From NCBI RefSeq assembly GCF_048569485.1, contig NW_027442072.1:1-64000 (forward strand): DNA of 64,000 nt. Reading direction: 5' to 3'. This document shows positions 45,183 to 56,167 of this stretch, in pieces. The translations under genes and the position numbers were made by a program. The notes below the pieces were generated by a model. It had not been told where the DNA came from, did not search any database, and worked only from the letters and a program-made list of their open reading frames with translations. Origin of the DNA: Anomaloglossus baeobatrachus (lineage: Eukaryota > Chordata > Amphibia > Anura > Aromobatidae). Within the stretch, counting starts at the first letter, position 1, and each line of letters begins with the position of its first letter.

Positions 45183-45723
45183 AACCCGAATTGGTTACGG
45201 CCTTGAGTGGCACCCTGGCCTATACCGGACACATCTTAGGGAGAGGGAGACAAACCCACGCCTACAGAAGACATTTTGTCACCCAAGCCAACCCTTGAAA
45301 AGGCTGTTTTGCAGAGCAAAAACAAGAAGAATGGTGCTTTTTGCAGCCGCCGCCCACTGCAATGAATCTGAATAACTCCTCCTTTTGGACACAAGCACCT
45401 CCCCTCCCCCTTGCAGTCTTTCCAATTCATGATACAAAAAGACGGACGGACAGGACAGGACAGGACAGGCTGCCTGACTTTCCGTCACTGCCACCCTTTG
45501 CCATCCTTGCCCGTAGAAAGCCCTTTCATCATCCCCAAACCCTAATCTTTTCCCTTCCCTTCCCAGATGCGTCTCACTCCCTTTCATTAGGAAGTGAGCG
45601 CAGCCTTTTCTCCGTTCTGCACATGCGCGACGTTAAACACAAATGCGCAGGCGTGCGTTCCATTACCCTCACTGCATTCCACTCCCATACAGGAAGTGGG
45701 CGCAGCTATTACTACGGTCGCAC

Positions 45724-45934
45724 ATAAAAGAACCCACGGCCACCACTGCACATAGCTGACTCCACCACAGGACACCCACTTCTACACCAACGCAGGTAAG
45801 ACAGGATCGGCACCTCTATGCTCCCGTTACAATCAGGCTCAGTCACCATGTGATAACGCTCTCAACTCTTTAGTTGCAGGCTCCCCTTGCTTCACCTCCA
45901 CTGGCTGTGCTGCCATTTCCTCTCCCACCTGGAA
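45724..45934 (+). other. Possible promoter and small spliced exon
   Basis: A 'cataaaaga' TATA-like box near 45,724, a possible donor CAG|gtaagac at 45,795/45,796 and an acceptor 'tagttgcag' ending 45,879 would define an 84-base intron, close in size to the 88-base intron of the SET exons. No protein recognised. It is mirrored in the left arm. Weak evidence. Confidence 0.22.
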
Positions 45935-46064
45935 GGTATACTTTATTCCACTATTTTCCTGTTTCTCTCTTCCCCCTTTTCCCATAACCTACTTTTATCT
46001 GCATTTGTGGGGTATCTATATGCTATTTACATCATAGTTTTATTCATTAATATGGAAGGGAAGA

Positions 46065-46804
46065 GTGCCCATGAGAGTGTTGAACTGCGGAGAGCAAGAG
46101 ATTAAGCTGCTCCGATTTGCCACCATTGATAAGCTGTTCTCAGTAGATACACATGCTATCCAAACAGCAGCATCCACCATTGCTTCAGCCCACCCATTCA
46201 GTGACAGCTCACCAAGTCAGCCAGAGGAGTGGTGTAAGGAATTACACGTAGGCACTGACTCCACACCTTCACATCACAAGAAGGGGGTCTACAGGCTAGT
46301 GCAAGAATACGAGCAAGTCTTCAGCAAACATCCGCTAGACTTTTGAAGAATAAAAGGGGTCAAACACTACATCCCCACAAGTGCACACCCACCCATCAAA
46401 GAGAGATATAAGCCAAAACTACCTGCACATTACCAGTGTACCAAGGACATGTTGAGCAACATGAAGGAGGCTGGGGTTATCCGTGACAGTTGTAGCCTCT
46501 GGGCAGCTCCGTTGGTCCTGTTAAAGAAGAAGGACAGCACCACTCCCCTGTATTGAGGAATAGCTAGCTGCATTGAGAACTGCAAATTATTTTTCTACCC
46601 TTGATCTCACTAGTCGCTATTGGCAAGTGTCCGTTGCTGAGGCAGACCGGGAGAAGACCGCCTTTGCCACCCCGATGGGTCTCTGCGAGTTCAAAAGCAT
46701 GCCCTTCGAGCTGTGCAATTTGCCAGGAACCTTCCAGAGGCTGATGGAATGCTGCTTGGGACACCGAAACTTTGAAACGGTACTGCTATACCTTTATGAT
46801 GTTA
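46065..46804 (+). mobile_element. Ty3/gypsy pol fragment, right arm (fossil)
   Basis: Inverted copy of 18,967-19,711, with the same linker (EEWCKELHVG, VFSKHPLDF) and RT motifs (YFSTLDLTS, MPFELCNLPGTFQRLM). Broken in several places. Confidence 0.88.
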
Positions 46805-46929
46805 TTGTTTATTCTAAAGCAAACAAGATTTTAGGGTGTATAAAAAGGGAGATTAGATCCGGTGATCCCAACGTATTGTTACCCCTCTATAAATCACTTG
46901 TAAGGCCACATCTGGAATATGGGGTAAAG
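46805..46929 (+). mobile_element. LINE fragment, right arm
   Basis: KILGCIKREIRSGDPNVLLP then LYKSLVRPHLEYG. Inverted copy of 18,847-18,966, abutting the minus-strand gypsy integrase piece. Confidence 0.65.
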
Positions 46930-47189
46930 TCCTGAGCAGGTTGATAACCATTGGTTTGAGCATGGTAGGGTGTAGTGCGCATCTTCCTGCATCGGTAAAA
47001 GCTGCAGAAGTCCTTGAAGATTTCCGCTTCAAAGGCTGTGCCTTGATCTGTGAGGACTCTCTCTGAGTAGCCATGAGGTCTGCATAAGTGTGCTTGGAAG
47101 ACCTTCGCTGCAGTATGGGCCATTAGATCTTTGACTTGTACCACAACCATAAATCTCGAGTAGTTGTCTACCATCGTAAGTGCATACGT
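46930..47189 (-). mobile_element. Ty3/gypsy integrase-core fragment, right arm (fossil)
   Basis: Minus-strand LTMVDNYSRF...VLTDQGTAFEAEIF. Inverted copy of 18,588-18,846. Confidence 0.85.
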
Positions 47190-47197
47190 GAGCTCGC

Positions 47198-47465
47198 CTC
47201 GATATTCTGCAACAAAACTCCCTTTTTCGATTTCAGTTTCAGCAAACACTCCTCTTCCTGTAGAAAATATTTATCATTACCTAAGACAGTCATTCTAATG
47301 CATGACAATATTAAGGCAATTTAGTTAAAACTTGTTTTAACTCACCTTTAAGGGGATTGATGTATTTCATGGTCAATCCAGGTTTGTCAGTGATGGCACT
47401 GACATAATGTATGGCGTCTTTTTCTGGCGTTATCCTTTGCCTTTTCATTGTGAAAATCCAGTTGC
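47198..47465 (-). pseudogene. Two SET-domain exons (KMT5A-like), right arm
   Basis: Inverted copy of 18,311-18,578: exon a 47,346-47,465, exon b 47,198-47,257, with the donor gtgagt of exon a and the acceptor ctgtag-type junction kept. The donor of exon b reads gc instead of gt here (GC donors are tolerated but weaker). The coding sequence RGVFAETEIEKGSFVAEYRG is unchanged, with no stops, in both arms. This could reflect recent duplication rather than selection. Confidence 0.75.
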
Positions 47466-47859
47466 CTATATCAAAGCAAATTCTACTACTTGTAAAGTAT
47501 GCAGAAAATGAAATGTAGAACATATAACATCAACTGCTTAGGAACGCATCATAGGTTAGTACTTAAAAGGATATTGTCATGTTCTAGTCATAATGCAAGC
47601 TGGACATTTTTCATGTTACCCTGTAATCGCCGGCCTGTTCTAATGCTCACAAGCCAAGATATAGGCTCAGCTGCTAAGGCTTCCCTCTGCCTTCTGAATG
47701 AAACTTGAATATGTCTGGGTCACTGTGTATATAGCAGGTGCTCAGAAAAAATAAGAGTCAATTCAATAGAAATAGCTCTGGCACACTATAGTGATCAATA
47801 ACGTAAGAAAAGAACTCTTGGAATGCTGAAAATTCTTTATTTGTGCAAAAGGATAATTC

Positions 47860-47900
47860 ATCCAACGTTTCGACCTTGTTTTTAGGTCTTTATCAAGGAT
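47860..47900 (-). ncRNA. Hammerhead-like motif of a Penelope-like element (right arm)
   Basis: Same motif as 17,876-17,916 but with a perfect five-pair stem II (GACCT and AGGTC, loop of seven). Core TTGATAA plus GAA, stem I ATCC/GGAT, stem III AC/GT, cleavage-position base T. The U3/A8 combination and the extra A before stem II set it apart from the textbook core. Confidence 0.45.
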
Positions 47901-48485
47901 AAAGTTATCTAAGATCATAAAGGGTTACAAAACCATATAAACACGTAATTAGTACATAGTACAACATAACAGTACAATATATTGCTACTTGAGAGTACAA
48001 TGGGTCAAATGACCATGATGCACATACAAAAAATTTTTCCAAAGCCATAGTGAAAACATTTGTACTGAGGAAAGAAAATTTCCACATGACCTATCTGGAG
48101 AAACATTCTGGATCAAACAACCAAAAATAGTCAAGCAGGTAAATACACACCTATATGGATAACAGGATGATATGTGTTCAATTGTATAGCGTCATTGCCA
48201 TTAAGGTACAAATGGAAAACTTGCAATCCTATATAGTGAAGGAAATGAACACATATCATATCAAAGAACACAGGAACATGGGTGTGAGAAAAACCTCAAT
48301 GTTTATACTTTGTTCTTTATAATGGTGTGAACATGTATATGTCTCAGTACCTTATGCACTTGAGAATTCTAGTGAGTAGATCATGAAAGCCTATTTCAGA
48401 ACTGGAATCGGTAAATAATTGTAGGTGGAATCTAAATGAAAAGATGGTACAAGTGTTATCATGACACGTGGGCTATAACACAATG

Positions 48486-48688
48486 AGGGGCACTGCAGCC
48501 AGAAACTTGAGATGCTGCCCCCTGACTGCTGGCCCCTATGCATGTTTAAATAGAGGTCTCCCCCTAGAAAGACACTGACCTGCCGCCCCCGCCTCCTGTG
48601 GTGTGACTGGCCTAAGCCCCGCCTCCTGGATACATATCACCGTGCTGCCCAGCTTCCAGCCTCTCGGCTGCAGGACCCGGACCTGTTT
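48486..48688 (+). repeat. Split direct repeat A1
   Basis: 203 bases starting AGGGGCACTGCAGCC and ending GACCCGGACCTGTTT. Same as A2 by eye. Confidence 0.93.
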
Positions 48689-50397
48689 GGGCAGCCGGAC
48701 ACAGGGACCCGCTCCTGGAGGCGGTAAGAGAGCTATCAGCAGGGAGGTAAGCGTTTCAGCTCACAGCACTGTTAGCTGTGAGCGGCTCCCTCTATGCTGA
48801 GGCACAAGCGATGTGTGACCGGTGAGCGCGGCGTTCTAAGGGAACTACCCGCCCGCTGGTCCGCTTGTGCTCGCCATTATTTAACAACCTCACCCCCCCC
48901 CCTCCTCCCACCCCCCCCCCTCCTCCCCTAAAATCAGCATGGAGGAAAGCGTTCTGCTCACGGCGCTGTTTGCTATGAGCGGCTCCCTCCCTGCTGAGGC
49001 TCAAGCTACGTGCGCCGGCGAGCGGCGTTCTGAGGGAACTACCCGCCCGCCGGTCAGCTTGAGCCGCCATTAAGTTTGAAAAAGAGCGCTTCGCGCTCTT
49101 TGTCATTGGCCCCGCCCACCCGCCGCCCAGCAACCGCCGACCAGACACCGTCGCCAGTGCCGAGGAGGAGCTGGGTAGGGCTGTGTGCGCTCTGCACGGC
49201 ACCTAAAAGGTGTGCCTCAGAGCGCAGCTGAAAAGCTCCGTTCTGAGGCGCATGGTGCCGGTAGAGAACGTGCGCTCAGCCTGCAGCTCCTGCCATAGAC
49301 AGAGCAGGAGCTGCCGGCAAAGCGCACGGAAGTGACATGTCACTTCTTAGAACACAGCGATTCGGGCAACAGCTGAATCGCTGCGTTCTACTATGCAACG
49401 TGCGTACGGCCTCTACACAGTCTCCATAGACTGTGCAGGGGACGCAGGACGCATGAATTAGGCACACAGCCTAATTGAAGTGCAGACTCAGTGCAGTCCC
49501 TGTCACAGCGCAGGTTGGAGGCACGGTAGGGGAGAATCTAGTATGCAGGCACTAACCTGCAAGAGTCAAATCACCCCATCCCACACGCACTGAACTTCCC
49601 CTCCCCTCCGTTTGTATGCCCCGGGAATGCCAAGGGGGCTAGCCTGGGAATGAACCAGGGACCATGTGGGTCTCCCAGTGAGCGGGCGGGTTAAGGGATT
49701 CTGTTAGGACTTCAATGTTCAAATTGAGGGGGGCTGGTAGTGAACAGGGGCAAGAAGCAACAGTCAGCAGGTGGCGTGTTTTCCCTCCTGCTGATACCAC
49801 ACCTACACCAAGCCCCCTCCCAGGCCAAAACACACTCCATTTGACATTATGACAATGGTGACTGTTAACAGCCCCGCCCCGTTGTCACACAGGGGATTTC
49901 AGCATGTTATGGCGGCGGTGGGTGCGGTGCCGACTATCGCGTTGTACGGTCATGTGCAGGGGTCACGGTAGCAAGCTTTGGCATGGGTAGCCACCATGTC
50001 CGGAGTCTGTCATCTTAACCCTTGGATAGGTGTGAGCGTCGTCGTAGCAGGCGTTACGTGGGTAGATCTAGATCCAGTCGTCTTGTCATTTCCTGAATCA
50101 CCAGGTGAGTACCCTGATGGGGAATGCGGGGTGGGATAAGTCCCCCTAGGGAGGATAACGTGACGTCACAGGTAACAGGCGTCCCGCCCAGCTCTACATG
50201 TTGTCACTAAGTTATTTATAACAATGTTATTGGTGCTGAGGGAATCGCCCTCCCCCGTTTCTGTTAAAAGCTGTGATGGTATCTAGCATTCCTACCCCTT
50301 GTAGACAGCATTCCACAATCTACCTGCTCTAACTGTAAAGAAGCCTTCCCTATTTCGGAGGATTAAGTTTGGTGGCAGTTTATTTATATTGACCACA
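48689..50397 (+). other. Internal region of the split-direct-repeat element, 5' part
   Basis: GC-rich, no recognised ORF. It contains two related ~190-base stretches ('gagcggctccctc', 'agggaactacccgcccgc' at about 48,780-48,860 and 48,980-49,050) separated by a C-rich run (48,892-48,925). The open frames here (63-136 codons) have no recognisable domains. Confidence 0.5.
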
Positions 50398-50665
50398 CGG
50401 GTATTTATACAAATTATTATTATTTATTATGCGCCATATAATTCATGGCGCTTTGCATGCGAAAGGGGTTTTTACATAATAGGTACCAGTATAATAATCA
50501 TAAACCGTACAAGGCACAGACTGGTACAGGGGGAGAGAGGACCCTGCCCGCGAGGGCTCACAGTCTACAGGGGATGGGTGAGGAGACAGTAGATGAGGGC
50601 AGAGCTGATTGTGCGGCGCTGTATCGGACTGAGGGTTACGGCAGCTTGTAGGCCTGTCGGAAGAG
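50398..50665 (-). mobile_element. Reversed L2-like LINE 3' tail fragment
   Basis: On the minus strand it holds the same kind of tail as the three LINE copies ('agccctcgcgggcagggtcc', 'gtaccagtctgt', 'aaagcgccatgaattatatg', ATAAT-rich end), but diverged. About 270 bases, nested in the split-direct-repeat element. Confidence 0.75.
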
Positions 50666-52262
50666 GTACAAATGAGATATCCTCTGAGACGTCTTTCAAA
50701 AATTAAACATATCTTAATTTTTCAACCTTAGTTTAATACAGGCGGCCTCCATTCCTTGTAATAATCTTGTTGCCACCGGTTAACTGACCCTTCAAGTGAT
50801 TTATTGATTAGTGACAATATTATGGGATCACGGGATCTAACCCCCCTGTTTTACCCCTAATGTCATGCTGTAATTGAAAGAAGGGATCTATATTGGTCAC
50901 AGTTAGTTTTATCGAAATGTGAGAAGTATATCTCTGTACATTTGCATGGTTTGATTGTTTTTCTAAAACTGCTTTTTTTTTGTAGTGAAGTAATTTTCAT
51001 CCTTTTTTACTAGATTTTCCCTCTTTGGTTAATTACGTATGTTTTAATTGGTTTTCCTTACCGTAAGAACTGAAAATAAACAAGTGAGATGGGAAAACCG
51101 GCAATGTTAGCTATTCGCAGAATAATTATGCCCGCTAATATTTTCTGGACAATTACTTCCACATACATATTCTAAAAGGTATAAATTCACTTTTAGTTTT
51201 TGTGTGCGTTGCATGGATTGGGGACGCTGCCCCATCGGGGCTTACGGTCTGGATTCCCTATCTGTATGTTTATGGGGGTGTGGGAGGAGGCTAGAGTGCC
51301 CGGAGTAGACCCACGCAGTCACGGGGAGAACGTACAGGCTCCTTGCGGATGGTGTCCTTGGCGGGATTTGGGCCCAGGACCCCAGGGCTGCAGCTAGCCA
51401 TTGAGCCACCGTGCCATGCCATAATAGTTTCAAGAGCAGGAACAGACAGATTTGTAGATGGAGTATTACGGCGTTGCAGGGCCAGCTGTTTGGGATCATT
51501 TGCGATACAAAGTGTTTATATAGTTATATATATAAAAAAAAAAAAAAAAAAAATGCTCCTTATGCTGGGCCCGGGGGGACATGGTCCATTAACCTAACTT
51601 TGATTGCGCCTTTCCCCCTATTTCGGTTCCAGCTACACAAAAGGGGGGGTGGACTGGGAAATAGGAGAATGACCAGTGGTCCGACGATGCCGGTGGGTAA
51701 AAGCCTTAACCAACTACAGCCCTTTCCTCGAATAAGTAATCAGGCTGATTAGGTTTTTGTGGCTTGGAATGATTATGGGTCAACGCAGGGTTGAAGGCAA
51801 AACAGGCATCTGGGTTCCGGGTTAGTATCGGGCACCTTATTGCAATCCCAATCTCAGGTATTTTGGTAACTCAACCCACCAGCAGGATCAAGGTTGGAGT
51901 TCTCAGCTAGATGGTGGGGTGCTCGGTGAAGTTAGGCCTATGATCCGGGCCTCCATTTTGCATTGACCTGACGGTTCGATGGTACGTTATTCAGCGGGTG
52001 TTGCTCTGGTGGTTGATGTGCGTGACGATTTTACAAGCCACCCTCTAGTAATACACACCCTGCAGTATTCAGCGAATGTGCACCAATTTCGGTTGCAAGC
52101 AAACTGTTACGAGGTCGGTCTTCCCATTTTTAAATTGCGGAACGGTACTGAAGCGATGAGGGTCTTGTGGGGTGAAAGGTATTGAAGGGTTGGATGATTA
52201 TGGTAAGCGAGTGGAGCACAGTAGGCCTATTCTTTTTTAGCCGAAGATTGTTTGTTTTGTTT

Positions 52263-52293
<31 letters not shown>

Positions 52294-52762
52294 GTGGGGG
52301 TTTGGATTGTTCGCCCCATTGCAAATCTATACATTGATATTTTGGATCTTTTTCCCTCACTCGGCGGGTGTCCCGACGTTGTCGTTTATGTCTCTTAGGC
52401 GAGCGGGTGTATGGGACCAGTTTTTACCCATGACGACGGCCCTTCATTTTAGCGTTACGTAGTTGGTCCTCCATTTTGTGGGCTGGTTTTTGGTTGGTAA
52501 TGCGACGGTTACTCGTTATTTTGGTGTTTGCCAGCCGTGGTACCCGGCACGCACTCTCCCAGAGTTGGGGTGCTACAAGGCTTCAGGAGCCAGCATACAT
52601 GAGCACAGTTTTCAGTGGATCAGGTAACGACAATGGAAATGCATTATGAGGGACGTCAGGTCGGAGTTGGTTTTTTGAAATCGGGTTTTATTCGACACGT
52701 AAGGAGATTCAGAACAGTGTACAGGGCTAATGTAAAATGACATGATTGTGATTTGTTTATCC

Positions 52763-52794
<32 letters not shown>

Positions 52795-53530
52795 TGTGGG
52801 TTTTTGTCTTTTTGTCAGTACCACCTTGGAGAGACGAGGTGTTTGATGGTTACGAGAATTCCCTGTTCTGACAGTGTTTTTGCCTTTCAGATCCAAGTCG
52901 GCCCAGTGATTGGGTCCGAGGTTACTTCCATGTATGTTGTCTGCGAGGAGAGCGGATCTTCGCCTCTTCGCCTTGGTGGTCGGTTCTTGGTTCCTGTTAC
53001 AGTGAAAGTAATTGGAAAGGTTGCCGGAGCTTGGCTCAGCTGTGGGTCTATCAGAGGCGATCAAGATTGCGTGAGCTCTCTTTTCTACAACCGACTTGGT
53101 GATACACATAGGCTTCAAGTAGCTGGTCCAAGGCCGTCTAGCTAGGCCTCTTACCCTTATCCGGTCAGAGAGGTACAAGTTTCCCTGTTTTAGTGTGGAG
53201 TGTTACAACGATCCGGTCGAAGGTTACCCTCTGGCCCAGGTGGCTTGGAGCTATGGAAGAATGTGATAAGGATCTCTCCTGGCGCATGGTCGATCAGGGC
53301 CTACCCAAGTTGTGCTGTTAATAAAGTGTTTTTTAAAAAAAAAAAAAAAAAAGAGGTTGTTGGTCTGGCACCGCCAGCTGGAAGGCAATATTTGGCTGTC
53401 CTTAAGCTCGGATGGGTACACCCCAAAATGATGATGTTATGGATATGGTGGTTTCGGAAATGCCTGGGACGGCTCAGGTATTTCAGTTTTTGGGGGGGGT
53501 CGCAGCTTGCTGGCGCGGTGCTGCTCCTTG
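50666..53530 (+). other. Internal region of the split-direct-repeat element, 3' part
   Basis: No recognised ORF. A LINE 3'-like piece near 50,790-50,865 ('gggatcacgggatctaac'). Four long A-tracts at about 51,533-51,553, 52,263-52,286, 52,763-52,790 and 53,335-53,352. The last follows AATAAA at 53,320, so at least one copied mRNA-like 3' end may be included. Confidence 0.45.
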
Positions 53531-53793
53531 GCGGAAGGGGTAGAAAAAGTGGTGGTGAAATACCCGCGCCGGACGGCCGGAAGGCGGTACATTTACCTGA
53601 ACCCCGTGATGTTGGCAAGTTAATGCCTGGTTTAAAGCTGCGACCAAATTTTATGCCAAAAGATGAGAGTGGTTTTTTCTCCATGCCTCTCTCCAAAATG
53701 GAAAATTCAAATAAAAGTATTTTAATTTATAAGAGAACGGTGTCGTGTCTTTCTAGGGGGGAAAAATGGTGGTAGTTGGGTCCTGGCAGTCTG
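53531..53793 (+). repeat. Split direct repeat B1
   Basis: 263 bases, GCGGAAGGGGTAG...CTGGCAGTCTG. It contains AATAAA at 53,709, a likely polyadenylation signal. Directly followed by A2. Confidence 0.93.
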
Positions 53794-53996
53794 AGGGGCA
53801 CTGCAGCCAGAAACTTGAGATGCTGCCCCCTGACTGCTGGCCCCTATGCATGTTTAAATAGAGGTCTCCCCCTAGAAAGACACTGACCTGCCGCCCCCGC
53901 CTCCTGTGGTGTGACTGGCCTAAGCCCCGCCTCCTGGATACATATCACCGTGCTGCCCAGCTTCCAGCCTCTCGGCTGCAGGACCCGGACCTGTTT
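53794..53996 (+). repeat. Split direct repeat A2
   Basis: 203 bases, identical to A1 by eye. Confidence 0.93.
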
Positions 53997-54059
53997 TCCC
54001 ACCCTCCCTCCCTTTTTGTTTTCCAAGTTGATTGAGTTTTCTGTGTTTAAGTCGCAGCA

Positions 54060-54322
54060 GCGGAAGGGGTAGAAAAAGTGGTGGTGAAATACCCGCGCCG
54101 GACGGCCGGAAGGCGGTACATTTACCTGAACCCCGTGATGTTGGCAAGTTAATGCCTGGTTTAAAGCTGCGACCAAATTTTATGCCAAAAGATGAGAGTG
54201 GTTTTTTCTCCATGCCTCTCTCCAAAATGGAAAATTCAAATAAAAGTATTTTAATTTATAAGAGAACGGTGTCGTGTCTTTCTAGGGGGGAAAAATGGTG
54301 GTAGTTGGGTCCTGGCAGTCTG
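54060..54322 (+). repeat. Split direct repeat B2
   Basis: 263 bases, identical to B1 by eye, with AATAAA at 54,239. It ends the element at CTGGCAGTCTG. Confidence 0.93.
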
Positions 54323-56134
54323 GACCGTGTGACAAAGAAGAAAGGAGAGAAAGAAGAGGAAGAAAATGCAACTACCTGTAACATTACGTGATAGTCACTG
54401 GTAAGTATCACTTGACAATTCAAGTGAAAAAGGATTCCTTTATTAAAGGGTTCTCAGTCGCCTCAGGATCATGAAATACTAGGGTAAATGATATGAGAAT
54501 GGGTAAGAAGCACCACTAAAGGAAATATGAGATGCAGGACATATATCTATAAACCCCTGAACTACATGATAGAAATAAAAAGAAGAAAAAAGAAAAAAAA
54601 GAAGAAAGAAGAAGAACACATAGAATGCGGAAAGAGAATGGGTACAACTACCTGAGTTACTGCAGGGAGGCCCCTGGTTGGTATTGTGAGGGTTAGTGGA
54701 ATTCCTTCACTGAAGGGTTCTCAGTTGCCTCAGGTTCGTGAAAAATGCTATAGACAAATAATGCCCGGAGAAAAGGGGTTCATATACAGCGAATAATGGT
54801 AATACAAGGTACATGTGTCACATGTAATAGTATATATATATATATTGTACTAAGCTCTACAACAGAAATAGAAAGTAGTCCCTCTGCCTTCTGTCTAGGT
54901 GCCCTGAGTTATGTCCTGTAAACTGTCACAGGGACCCAGACACACATGTGTAGTAGGGGAATATCCCTGCTGAGATGCCAGTGCTAGAGCACTCGTTTGC
55001 TGTGGAGTTGAACGCTATGTGAGCAGTTCTTACCTTCAATGAGCAGAAGTCTCTTTTTTCAGATTTCAATATCTCTGTGGGTATCTGGCAGAAATATAGA
55101 ATACTCTTTACTGCTAAGACCCTGTACACCACTCCCACTAAAGGGGGCTTTACACGCTGCGACATCGCTAATGCGGAGTCGTTGGGGTCACGGAATTTGT
55201 GACGCACATCCGGCCGCATTAGCGATGTTGCTGCGTGTGACACCGATGAGCGATTTTGCATCGCTGCAAAAACGTGCAAAATCGCTCATCGGTGACATGG
55301 GTCTCCATTCTCGATTATCGTTACTGCAGCAGTAACGATGTAGTTCGTCGCTCCTGCGGCAGCACACATCGCTCCGTGTGACACCGCAGAAACGAGGAAC
55401 CTCTCCTTACCTGCCTCCCAGCCGCTATGAGGAAGGAAGGAGGTGGGCGGGATGTTCCGGCCACTCATCTCCGCCCCTCCGCTGCTATTGGGCGGTCGCT
55501 CAGTGACGTCGCTGTGACGCCGCACGGACCGCCCCCTTAGAAAGGAGGCGGTTCGCCGGTCACAGCGACGTCGCCTGGCAGGTAAGTATGTGTGACGGGT
55601 CTGGCGGTGTTGTGCAGCATGGGCAGCGATTTGCCCGTGTCGCGCAACAGATGGGGGCGGGTATCCACACTAGCGATATCGGGACCGATATCGCAGTGTG
55701 TAAAGTAGCCTTTAATAAACTGTGTAAAGGATTTTAAGTAAAAATCCACAATAAACCAGCGCTAGATGGGTTTTTATAATTTTATTAATAGACCACAAAT
55801 AAAACATTTTTTGCTATCCTTGTTTCAAGACAGAGTATTTGATAATATACAATACACTGATTATTACTAAAACCAAGGACCACATAAAACAAGGACCACA
55901 TAAAATAAAAAATGAAAGTAATGAGAATAAAATTCTTTTGTATAACCAATTAACTTCGAGGTGATACAATATTCACATTGATTTAGTTTTACCAGTCTAA
56001 TGTAATGCCCCGGCCGGTGGCATATATTTTGTTTGGTTAATAATTTAGACTTATACAATGAAAGATGTACTATACCACCCCTGGCTAACTTACAAGTTTT
56101 AAGTTGTACAATATAAGTTTGCGACGTTATATTC
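54323..56134. repeat. Outer part of right arm plus left arm of a second inverted repeat
   Basis: 54,323-55,714 completes the right arm of the large inverted repeat. The whole 54,323-56,134 (plus 28 bases before the inserted element) is also the reverse complement of 57,856-59,696. The additional part 55,715-56,134 is AT-rich, with a tandem 'aaggaccacataaaa' pair near 55,872-55,902. Confidence 0.9.
55138..55714. mobile_element. MITE, copy 2 (inverted)
   Basis: Reverse complement of the MITE at 15,896-16,473, ends TAAAGGGGGCTTTACA and TGTAAAGTAGCCTTTA. Differs from copy 1 at a handful of bases. Confidence 0.85.
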
Positions 56135-56167
56135 ATATATAGGAAGGCAAACAATATTGGCAATTTA

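Larger units (their letters stand above)
44511..48485. repeat. Right arm of the large inverted repeat, inner part
   Basis: Reverse complement of about 17,290-21,265, including U2, gypsy, LINE, SET exons and hammerhead-like motif. It stops at 'cacaatg' (48,485), where the split-direct-repeat element is inserted, and resumes at 54,323. Confidence 0.92.
48486..54322 (+). mobile_element. Ngaro/PAT-type element with split direct repeats (5.84 kb)
   Basis: Terminal organisation A1 (48,486-48,688) - internal - B1 (53,531-53,793) - A2 (53,794-53,996) - 63-base spacer - B2 (54,060-54,322). A copies are both 203 bases and B copies both 263, and each pair looks identical, so insertion is recent. This A1...B1A2...B2 layout is that of Ngaro/PAT tyrosine-recombinase retroelements. 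The uninterrupted site in the left arm ('attgtgttatag' next to 'cacggtcc') shows the insertion lies between 'caatg' and 'gaccg' without a target duplication, as expected for that mechanism. No reverse transcriptase or recombinase frame is recognisable inside, so it is non-autonomous or decayed. Fossil. Confidence 0.85.

Noticed and set aside
45341-45727. 128-codon open frame, and its mirror at 20,049-20,435
   Set aside because: It is antisense to the U2 upstream region, and other frames are similarly open. No recognisable feature, and conservation between the arms reflects recent duplication.
52612-53178. 188-codon open frame with a run of Phe, and 130-191-codon frames nearby
   Set aside because: They read through A-tracts on either strand and show no reverse transcriptase, recombinase or other domain.
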